NCBI GenBank assembly: GCA_023268575.1
Contig: JALRCL010000054.1
Coordinates: 1-15,521 of the forward strand
Length of the DNA: 15,521 nucleotides
DNA from: Patulibacter sp.
GTDB lineage: Bacteria; Actinomycetota; Thermoleophilia; Solirubrobacterales; Solirubrobacteraceae
Direction: 5' to 3'
The translations under genes and the position numbers were made by a program. Positions 7,583 through 12,574 of the stretch are shown here, piece by piece. The notes under the pieces are model-generated. The model saw only the letters and a program-made list of their open reading frames with translations. It ran no database searches and was not told where the DNA came from. Position 1 is the stretch's first letter. Each line of letters opens with the position of its first letter.

Positions 7583-8272
7583 GTGAGCGAGCCGGTTCCG
7601 ACGACGCGCCGCCGGGCCGGTCAGCTCCCTGGAGGTCGCCACGGCCTCTCGCGCGAGGAGGTCGCGGCGAACCAGCGAGAGCGGCTCTTCCAAGCGGTGA
7701 TCGACGTCACGAGCGTCATCGGGTACGGGGAGATGTCGGTCGAGGACATCATCACCACCGCCGGCGTCTCCCGCCGCACCTTCTACGACCTCTTCGACAA
7801 CAAGCACCAGGTCTTCCTCGCGTGCTTCGACCGGGTCGCCGGCGGGCTGCGCGAGCGGATCCAACAGGCCTACGACGCGGGGACGAACCCCTTCGAGCGC
7901 GTCGTCGGCTGCATCGAGGCGCTGACGTCCTACATCAGCGAGGACCCCGCCCGCGCCGAGCTCGGGATCGTCGAGGTGATGGCCGCCGGGCAGGACGGGA
8001 TCACGCGCCGCAACGAGACGATCGCGTACCTGGCCGGCCTCGTCCGGGAGGGCACCTCCGAGCTGCCGGGCGCGTCCTCGGTGCCCGAGGTGACGTCCGA
8101 GACGATCGTCGGAGGTCTCTACGAGGTGCTCTACAGCCGCGTCGTCCGTGGCGAGACCGACGAGTTGCCCCAGCTCGTGCCCGACCTCGTCCAGGCGGTC
8201 GTGCTGCCCTACCTCGGCCTCGAGGGCGCGCAGGCGGTCCGGGCGCGCGTGCTGCGCGACCGCACCTCCTGA
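7583..8272 (+). CDS. TetR-family transcriptional regulator (second of tandem pair)
   Basis: 229 residues from GTG 7583. It has the same plan as its neighbour: box QLPGGRHGLSREE (14-26), helix-turn-helix at about 52-71 (SVEDIITTAGVSRRTFYDLF), then NK...FLACFD and a helical ligand domain ending GGLYEVLYSRVVRGE and VPDLVQAVVLPYLGLEG. The recognition stretch TAGVSRRTFYDL is identical in both proteins, so they may read the same or overlapping operators, while the ligand domains have diverged much more. Tandem duplication is the simplest origin. It has its own promoter signal, so it need not be cotranscribed. The ligand is unknown. Confidence 0.9.
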   Translation: MSEPVPTTRRRAGQLPGGRHGLSREEVAANQRERLFQAVIDVTSVIGYGEMSVEDIITTAGVSRRTFYDLFDNKHQVFLACFDRVAGGLRERIQQAYDAGTNPFERVVGCIEALTSYISEDPARAELGIVEVMAAGQDGITRRNETIAYLAGLVREGTSELPGASSVPEVTSETIVGGLYEVLYSRVVRGETDELPQLVPDLVQAVVLPYLGLEGAQAVRARVLRDRTS

Positions 8273-8291
8273 AGCGGGCTCCACCGAACCT

Positions 8292-8347
8292 CGGGCGGCT
8301 CGTCGCCCGGCCCCGGCCGATCAGCGGTGGCTCCCGACCGAGCCGCC
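8292..8347. terminator. Two hairpins between convergent genes
   Basis: CGGGCG(8292-8297)/CGCCCG(8304-8309) and GGTGGCTC(8326-8333)/GAGCCGCC(8340-8347, one U-G pair in the plus-strand RNA) lie between the second TetR gene and the convergent minus-strand gene. They would end transcription from the left; the first hairpin works in either direction. Confidence 0.55.
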
Positions 8348-8374
8348 ACGCGGCACCTCGGTCGGGCCCAGGAG

Positions 8375-8833
8375 CTACAGCAGCGCGCCGGCCGCGACGG
8401 GGCGAGCGCAGGACGCCGCGGTCGCCGACGGCGCCGACGGACCCCACAGCGCCAGGGCGCCGTCGATCAGCGAGGCGCCGTCGATCGTGCGCTCCGCGCG
8501 GCGGTGCAGGAGCAGGAGCAGCTCGCCGGCGAAGATCTCGAGGTAGATGCCCGGCGGCGGGCCGCCGGTCACCCGCGTCCACTGCTCCGCCAGCACCTCG
8601 ACCAGCCGCGACCGGGTGGCCTCTCGCTCGTCGTCGTCGCGTGACGCGCCATCGACGCGCAACAGCGCGCCGCGCAGCGCAGCGGCCTCGTCCGCGGCCA
8701 GCTCCTGCTCGAGCGCGAGCAGGCCGGAGCGCAGGGCCGTGGACCAGTCGCGCTCCGCCAGGAACGCCTGCTCCCAGGCGTCCAGGAGTCGCGACGCCGA
8801 TGGGCGCGCGACCGCTGCCTCGTTGCCGTTCAT
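8375..8833 (-). CDS. Hypothetical cytoplasmic protein, putative member of the ECF regulon
   Basis: 152 residues on the minus strand, ATG at 8833-8831, stop at 8377-8375. The start is fixed by a purine-rich ribosome site (GGAGAGGAGAGAGG just upstream); a longer frame reaching 8887 lacks such a site. Codon use is strongly GC3-biased, as in neighbours. The protein is mostly helical and acidic (LLDAWEQAFLAERDW, LLALEQELAADEAAALRGALL, EATRSRLVEVLAEQW), then GPPPGIYLEIFAGELLLLLHRRAER and an Ala/Ser-rich tail. No signal peptide or clear TM segment; the LELLLL stretch is too short. I recognise no family. It is divergent from the secreted-protein gene, and a promoter copy matching the ECF sigma promoter lies upstream on its strand. 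Confidence 0.75.
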   Translation of the reverse strand: MNGNEAAVARPSASRLLDAWEQAFLAERDWSTALRSGLLALEQELAADEAAALRGALLRVDGASRDDDEREATRSRLVEVLAEQWTRVTGGPPPGIYLEIFAGELLLLLHRRAERTIDGASLIDGALALWGPSAPSATAASCARPVAAGALL

Positions 8834-8885
8834 GCCTCTCTCCTCTCCGCCGGCCGTCTTGGGGGCCACACCGGCGTCGGTGCCC

Positions 8886-8891
8886 AACGTA
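8886..8891 (-). promoter_or_regulatory. Possible housekeeping -10 box TACGTT (minus strand)
   Basis: Read on the minus strand the bases are TACGTT, a TANNNT match, 53 nt upstream of the ATG at 8833. The TGGTCA 17 nt upstream is a weak -35. It may give the 152-residue gene a second, sigma-A-type promoter. Confidence 0.35.
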
Positions 8892-8981
8892 GCGCCACCG
8901 TGCCGCCGTGACCACCCCAGATGACCGAGGACCGCGGGGCGCCTCCGGACGTCCCCCGTCGGGCCGTGTTCCCTGTACCCC

Positions 8982-9011
8982 GTCCTACGAACGACGGCGT
9001 TTCGCGTGACG
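8982..9011 (-). promoter_or_regulatory. ECF-type promoter, copy 3 (divergent)
   Basis: On the minus strand CGTCACG (9011-9005) is followed by CGTAGGAC (8989-8982), with starts 22 nt apart. This is the same spacing as the two plus-strand copies. The -10 block is identical to copy 1; the -35 block differs at its first and seventh bases. The expected transcript start is near 8973, giving a leader of about 140 nt to the ATG at 8833. Confidence 0.6.
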
Positions 9012-9033
9012 AATCTCGCGCCCCGCCGCCGCT

Positions 9034-9063
9034 CGTGCAGCGCGCCCGCCGGGCGCGAGCACG
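9034..9063. promoter_or_regulatory. Large palindrome between divergent ECF promoters
   Basis: CGTGC(9034-9038)-AG-CGCGCCC(9041-9047)-GCC-GGGCGCG(9051-9057)-A-GCACG(9059-9063): 12 paired bases with one small internal mismatch. Its centre (about 9049) lies almost midway between the outer edges of the two -35 blocks (9011 and 9091). It is a candidate operator or upstream activator site acting on both promoters. Confidence 0.45.
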
Positions 9064-9090
9064 TCCCGGAACGACCCCGCCTGCGGGATC

Positions 9091-9120
9091 TGTCACAGGC
9101 CCGCCGGTCGCTCGTAGGAC
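9091..9120 (+). promoter_or_regulatory. ECF-type promoter, copy 1 (secreted protein operon)
   Basis: TGTCACA (9091-9097), 15 nt, then CGTAGGAC (9113-9120). The match with the copy before the sigma gene is TGTCACAGG identical, CGTAG identical, same 22-nt phasing. The transcript start is expected at about 9124-9128, leaving a leader of roughly 90 nt. The TGTCACA -35 resembles known ECF promoters such as those of the ECF41 group. Confidence 0.7.
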
Positions 9121-9126
9121 GAGGTA

Positions 9127-9187
9127 GGGGGACCAGGTCCGCCGTGGGTGCTGGTCCCCCGTCGTCGGAGCGCGGCGGATCCGCCGC
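9127..9187 (+). promoter_or_regulatory. Leader hairpins of the secreted-protein mRNA
   Basis: GGGGGACCAG (9127-9136) pairs perfectly with CTGGTCCCCC (9151-9160) over a 14-nt loop, and GCGGCGGATCCGCCGC (9172-9187) is a 16-bp palindrome. Both lie between the predicted transcript start and the ribosome site. The first stem would begin almost at the mRNA 5' end. They may stabilise the mRNA or attenuate it; as no gene reads in from the left, they are not a normal terminator. Confidence 0.5.
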
Positions 9188-9213
9188 CGCGCGCGTCCTG
9201 GAGGGGAGCCCGA

Positions 9214-9618
9214 ATGCGGGAGAGGAAGAACCGGTTGCGAGCGTGCCTGGTCTCAGCGGGCGCCGTGACGGCGCTGGCGGTGGTCCCGGCCGGCGCGCAG
9301 GCCTACAGCCACTCGTGGGGCTGCGGCAGCTGGCCGTCGAGCACGCGCTGCAACGACACCACGGGGATCACCTACAACCCGTGGGTGACCCTGCAGGTGG
9401 GGTCGAGCGCCGCCAAGGCCGAGGTCTGCGTGAAGGCGGTGACCGCGGCCGGCAACCTCCGCTCGACCACGACGGGCAGCGGGAACGCGTCGTACTGCGC
9501 GTTCAACGCGTCGAGCAAGGGCATCACGCTGACCGGGCCGACGCCGAACTCGCAGGGCTACGTGTACTGGAACGGGTCGGGCGGCGCCCCGACCCTCTCG
9601 GGCGGAGCGCAGACGTGA
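9214..9618 (+). CDS. Small secreted four-cysteine protein
   Basis: 134 residues. ATG 9214 follows a strong GGAGGGG ribosome site by 7 nt. Signal peptide MRERKNRLRACLVSAGAVTA plus LAVVPAGAQA, with cleavage likely at AQA|Y (30/31). The mature chain of about 104 residues begins YSHSWGCGSW and holds four cysteines (37, 46, 72, 95), which could form two disulfides. It is beta-type, Gly/Ser/Thr/Asn-rich, with an aromatic YVYWNGSGG near the end. No enzyme motif or anchor. Its stop overlaps the next gene by GTGA, so the two are cotranslated. Driven by an ECF-type promoter, it is probably a direct output of the sigma factor. Family not recognised; a structural, adhesive or antimicrobial role cannot be told apart from sequence. 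Confidence 0.8.
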   Translation: MRERKNRLRACLVSAGAVTALAVVPAGAQAYSHSWGCGSWPSSTRCNDTTGITYNPWVTLQVGSSAAKAEVCVKAVTAAGNLRSTTTGSGNASYCAFNASSKGITLTGPTPNSQGYVYWNGSGGAPTLSGGAQT

Positions 9619-10223
9619 CCGGTCCGGCGACGGCGACGGCACGCCGGCGACTCCTCGGCGGCGCGGCCTGCGTCGCGGCGATCGCCGGCGGCCTGTCGGT
9701 CTCCTCCGGTGCCGGGGCCGAGGGGCCGGCGGCGTCGAACGTCTCCGTCCTCGAGCGTGCCACGCCGCTGGGCGACGGGGATCCCGCGGCGCTGCTCGTG
9801 GCCCCGGCGCGATCCGCCGATCCGCGTCGTCGCGATGGCGCCCCGCTGCGCGGCGTCACCGTGCCGGTCGGGACGTCGGCGGTCGAGCTCGTGACCGACG
9901 ACGGGATCCTCTGCGCGGCACCGCGCGTCGCGGGACGTTCCGGCGACAGCTCGTGCGCGCCACTGCCGCTGCGCACGGAGGCCGTGCCGTTCCAGGTCGG
10001 CGGCGACGACGCCCAGGCCTGGGTGGCCGCGGTCGTCCCCGACGGGGTCGTGCGCGTGTCGGCGACCGGCATCGGCGGTCGCACCGCGACCGCCGACGTC
10101 CAGGACAACGTCGCGCTCGCCGCGGTCCCCGACGCCGCGGGAATCGAGCGCGTGAGCTGGGAGACGGCGGACGGACGCCGGTTCGAGCAGGTGCTCGGGC
10201 AGGCCGCACGCGCGGTCGAGTAG
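9615..10223 (+). CDS. Exported protein carrying the sigma-partner sensor-like domain
   Basis: 202 residues from GTG 9615, which overlaps the previous stop (GTGA). The N-terminus, with ARRRLLGG (9-16) before a weakly hydrophobic Ala/Gly core, looks like a Tat-type signal (twin Arg, then Leu-Leu), with cleavage near AGAEG (33-37). Residues 85-192 are homologous to the extracellular part of the one-TM protein encoded by the last gene of the locus. Shared features are the pair C100/C114 in LCAAPR...SSCAPLP, then DDAQAWVAAVVPDGVVRVSATG, a DVQDNVALAAVP strand and SWETADGRRFEQ. In effect it is a soluble, exported copy of that domain. It could compete for ligand or bind the membrane partner; this is inference. 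No enzyme motif. Confidence 0.8.
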   Translation: MTGPATATARRRLLGGAACVAAIAGGLSVSSGAGAEGPAASNVSVLERATPLGDGDPAALLVAPARSADPRRRDGAPLRGVTVPVGTSAVELVTDDGILCAAPRVAGRSGDSSCAPLPLRTEAVPFQVGGDDAQAWVAAVVPDGVVRVSATGIGGRTATADVQDNVALAAVPDAAGIERVSWETADGRRFEQVLGQAARAVE

Positions 10224-10247
10224 GCCGCGGAGCGCCCGTCGTGACGC

Positions 10248-10276
10248 GCCACCGGGCGGCGGTCGTGCCCGGTGGC
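10248..10276 (+). terminator. Hairpin between exported protein gene and sigma gene
   Basis: A perfect 10-bp stem, 10248-10257 with 10267-10276, and a 9-nt loop. It starts 25 nt after the stop of the upstream gene and ends 1 nt before the -35 block of the sigma promoter, so it would separate the two transcription units. Confidence 0.6.
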
Positions 10277-10277
10277 C

Positions 10278-10307
10278 TGTCACAGGGTCGTGGATGATCC
10301 GTAGAAC
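10278..10307 (+). promoter_or_regulatory. ECF-type promoter, copy 2 (sigma autoregulation)
   Basis: TGTCACA (10278-10284), 15 nt, CGTAGAAC (10300-10307). Transcription would start around 10311-10315, at most a few bases before the start codon at 10319, so the sigma mRNA would be nearly leaderless although AGGAGA is present in the DNA at 10309-10314. The match to the copy upstream of the secreted gene implies that this sigma factor transcribes its own gene. Confidence 0.7.
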
Positions 10308-10318
10308 CAGGAGAAGTG

Positions 10319-10861
10319 ATGGCCCTACGCCACCCACGCAGTGACGCGGAGCTGCTGTCCACCGGTGCCCCGGAGGACTTCGAGCGCTTCTACCTGCGCC
10401 ACGTCGACATCGTCACCGCGTTCGCCCTGCGCCGGGTCCGGCAACGCGAGCACGCGATCGAGGTCACGTCGGAGACGTTCGCCCGAGCCCTGGCCAAGCG
10501 GCGCCAGTACCGCCCGTCGAAGGGCCCGGCGATCGCGTGGCTGCTGACGATCGCCCGCAACCTCCTGATCGACGAGGCCCGCCAGGGCAAGGTCGCCGAC
10601 GACGCCCGTCGCCGGTTCGGCCTCGAGCGCCTGGCGGTGACCGACGAGCGGATCGAGGCGCTGGAGCGGCGTGCATCGCTCTCGATCGACGTCGCGCTCG
10701 ACGGCCTGCCGGAGGCGCAGCGCGACGCCGTTCGGCGCCGCGTGCTGCTGGACGAGGAGTACGCGGACATCGCCCGGGCCACCGGGTGCAGCGAGGATCT
10801 CGTGCGTCAGCGCGTCCGCCGGGGCCTCCAATCCCTTCGCGCCACGATCCAGGAGCCCTGA
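10319..10861 (+). CDS. ECF (sigma-70 family, group 4) RNA polymerase sigma factor
   Basis: 180 residues. ATG 10319 is chosen over the GTG at 10316 because AGGAGA (10309-10314) is better spaced from it. Sigma region 2 spans about 20-95: DFERFYLRHVDIVTAFALRRV, EVTSETFARALAKR (region 2.2-2.3 type), and PAIAWLLTIARNLLIDEAR (region 2.4, promoter -10 contact). Region 4 spans about 125-178: LDGLPEAQRDAVRRRVLLDEEYADIARATGCSEDLVRQRVRRGLQ, a helix-turn-helix that reads the -35 box. Region 3 is absent and there is no C-terminal SnoaL-like extension, so it is not an ECF41 protein despite the TGTCACA-type -35. It is followed after 2 nt by the one-TM protein, its probable regulator. Target promoters are proposed from three matching sites in this window. 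Confidence 0.93.
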   Translation: MALRHPRSDAELLSTGAPEDFERFYLRHVDIVTAFALRRVRQREHAIEVTSETFARALAKRRQYRPSKGPAIAWLLTIARNLLIDEARQGKVADDARRRFGLERLAVTDERIEALERRASLSIDVALDGLPEAQRDAVRRRVLLDEEYADIARATGCSEDLVRQRVRRGLQSLRATIQEP

Positions 10862-10863
10862 CG

Positions 10864-11598
10864 ATGCCCGACGACCGCGAGGACCTTCCCGAGCTCCTGG
10901 AGGAGCTGCGCGCGCAGCTCGTCGACGCCGCCCGCCGCGAGCAGCAGGCCGGGCGGGGGACGCGTCTGCGCCGCTCCGTCCGCGGCCGCTGGCCGTTCGG
11001 CCCGCGCGCCGGGCGACCGCTGCTCCTCGTCGTGCTCGGCCTCGTGACCACCGGGACCGCCACCGCCGCGATCGTCGCGGTCTCGACGACGAGCGACCTC
11101 GACCGCCGCGCCACCACCGGTGCGCCCGCCGTCGCCGCCCTCGACCGGGTGCTCGGCGACCTGCGCAGCACCGCCGCAGCCGTCGGCCGATCGCCGCTGA
11201 CCGGCCGCCACGGCACCGTCCGCGGCCTCACCGTCACCCGCGACGGCATCCACGTCGACGTCAGCCGCGACGACCACGACCTCTGCCTCGCCTACCGCAC
11301 CACCCAAGAACCCACCGGCGAGAGCGCCTGCGCCCCACGACCCGTCCCCCCCGACCGACCGCCGTTCCTCATCGGCCAGGACGACACCCGCACCTGGATC
11401 ACCGCGATCGTCCCCGACGGCACCACCGACCTCGTCGCCACCGGCACCGACGGCACCACCGACACCGCCACCATCCAGCACAACGTCGCCATCGCGATCC
11501 TCCCCACCCGCACCGACGTCCGCGACCTGACGTGGACCACCGCCGACGGCCGCACCATCACCCAACGACCCGGCGAAGACCCGCAGACCGCGCCCTGA
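10864..11598 (+). CDS. One-TM sigma-factor partner (putative anti-sigma factor) with extracellular Cys-pair domain
   Basis: 244 residues, ATG 2 nt after the sigma stop. Residues 1-50 are cytoplasmic, with an amphipathic helix (LPELLEELRAQLVDAARREQ, 8-27) and a basic stretch. One TM helix covers about 53-73 (LLLVVLGLVTTGTATAAIVAV). Residues 120-235 are outside and homologous to the exported protein of the locus, with C141/C156 as probable disulfide. It lacks the HxxxCxxC zinc motif of classical anti-sigma factors, so the anti-sigma role rests on gene order, topology and the N-terminal helix. Base use changes inside the gene: after residue 83, 28 of 29 Thr codons are ACC, whereas the homologous exported gene uses ACC and ACG equally. 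Alternatively it may be a signalling partner that activates rather than inhibits. Confidence 0.75.
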   Translation: MPDDREDLPELLEELRAQLVDAARREQQAGRGTRLRRSVRGRWPFGPRAGRPLLLVVLGLVTTGTATAAIVAVSTTSDLDRRATTGAPAVAALDRVLGDLRSTAAAVGRSPLTGRHGTVRGLTVTRDGIHVDVSRDDHDLCLAYRTTQEPTGESACAPRPVPPDRPPFLIGQDDTRTWITAIVPDGTTDLVATGTDGTTDTATIQHNVAIAILPTRTDVRDLTWTTADGRTITQRPGEDPQTAP

Positions 11599-11607
11599 CC
11601 GCCCATG

Positions 11608-11652
11608 GCCGTCGCGAAGCCGCCTCAGCCTCGCAAGGCGGCGAGCGACGGC
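11608..11652. terminator. Long hairpin, bidirectional terminator
   Basis: GCCGTCGC(11608-11615) pairs with GCGACGGC(11645-11652), and inside it GCCGCC(11619-11624) pairs with GGCGGC(11637-11642). It begins 10 nt after the one-TM gene and lies downstream of the convergent ABC permease gene. A run of ten C follows at 11683-11692. Confidence 0.65.
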
Positions 11653-11707
11653 GCCCGCAGGGCGACCAGGGGACCGCGGAAGCCCCCCCCCCGACCTCGG
11701 TCCTCGA

Positions 11708-12574
11708 TCAGCGAAGGTCGCGGCGCTCGAGCAGCTCGGCGCCGGCCGCCGCCAGCAGCAGGCCGACGGCCGTCAGCCCGGCGACGTGGGTCAGGTCGAG
11801 GCCGCTCTGGATCGCCGAGCCGTAGTAGCGGAAGGCCGAGATCGTCCGCAGCCAGGCGACCTCGCCCGCGAGCTTGCCGACCAGATCGAGGACGTACATC
11901 GCCAGCAGCGTCCCGGTGGCGATGGCCGTCACCCGGCCGGCCCCGCGGACCAGGCCCCCCGCGACGAGCGCCAGCCCGCCGAAGGCCATCGCCAGCGGCC
12001 ACACGTTGAGCATCCCGCGACCGATCACCGTGGCCGAGATCCGCGTCCCGGCCAGCACGCCGGCGACGACGGTGGCGGCCCAGATCACGACCAGCGCGCC
12101 GCCCACCACCACCCCGGCGACGATCCACGAGGACCAGGCCAGCACCCGCCGGCCGACCGGCAGCACGAGCAGCGTGTCGAGCTGGCCCGACGCCTCCGCC
12201 GCGACGGTCGTCCGGGTCACGCAGCGGACGGCCAGCAGCGCGAGCGTCAGCGGCACCACGAGGCTGAGCATCTCGGCGTCGACGTAGCGCTCGACCGTGT
12301 CGAGCCGGACGATCCCGAACGCCTGCTTCAGCTGCTCGGGGTAGCTGTCCATCATCCGGCTCATCGCGTCGTCGACCGTCGGCCAGATCAGCGCCATCAG
12401 CGCGCTCATCGCCCCCAGCGCGCCGCCCCAGGTCAGCGGCGTGCGGCGCTGCTCGCGCAGCCCGTGGCGAACGACGGCCAGCAGCGCGCGCCACCACGGC
12501 AGCGGCAGGGCGACGGCGTGCTCGGGGGACCGCGTCAGGGTCGCCGGGCCCGCCAGCGACGCGGCGGCGCTCAT
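11708..12574 (-). CDS. ABC-2 type transporter permease
   Basis: 288 residues on the minus strand, ATG at 12574-12572, stop at 11710-11708. About six TM helices: roughly 48-64, 103-118, 148-176, 190-209, 215-232 and 263-282. The cytoplasmic loop EASGQLDTLLVLPVGRRVLAWS (127-148) matches the conserved E-x-G-x-L-D-x-LL-x-x-PV-x-R motif of ABC-2 permeases that couple to the ATPase. A cytoplasmic N-terminal helix precedes TM1 (WWRALLAVVRHGLREQRR). The ATG overlaps the ATPase stop (ATGA), so ATPase and permease form one translationally coupled unit and assemble as an exporter, probably with two copies of each or with another permease elsewhere. The substrate cannot be told; drug, lipid or antimicrobial peptide export is typical for this class. 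Confidence 0.88.
   Translation of the reverse strand: MSAAASLAGPATLTRSPEHAVALPLPWWRALLAVVRHGLREQRRTPLTWGGALGAMSALMALIWPTVDDAMSRMMDSYPEQLKQAFGIVRLDTVERYVDAEMLSLVVPLTLALLAVRCVTRTTVAAEASGQLDTLLVLPVGRRVLAWSSWIVAGVVVGGALVVIWAATVVAGVLAGTRISATVIGRGMLNVWPLAMAFGGLALVAGGLVRGAGRVTAIATGTLLAMYVLDLVGKLAGEVAWLRTISAFRYYGSAIQSGLDLTHVAGLTAVGLLLAAAGAELLERRDLR

Larger units (their letters stand above)
8834..9213. other. Divergent intergenic control region, 380 bp
   Basis: No protein gene is supported here. The region holds a minus-strand ECF-type promoter (8982-9011), a second minus-strand -10 box (8886-8891), a large palindrome (9034-9063) between the two divergent promoters, a plus-strand ECF-type promoter (9091-9120), and two leader hairpins (9127-9160, 9172-9187) before a strong ribosome site (GGAGGGG, 9200-9206). 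Confidence 0.6.

Noticed and set aside
8888..8892. Plus-strand CGTAG as a fourth ECF promoter
   Set aside because: No TGTCAC-like block 22 nt upstream, and it would face no gene start at a sensible distance.
9148..9213. Upstream start for the small secreted protein
   Set aside because: It would bury the signal peptide and sit inside the leader hairpins; ATG 9214 has a strong ribosome site.
10319..10861. ECF41-group sigma factor because of the TGTCACA -35
   Set aside because: The protein ends right after region 4 and lacks the SnoaL-like C-terminal extension; the -10 block also differs.
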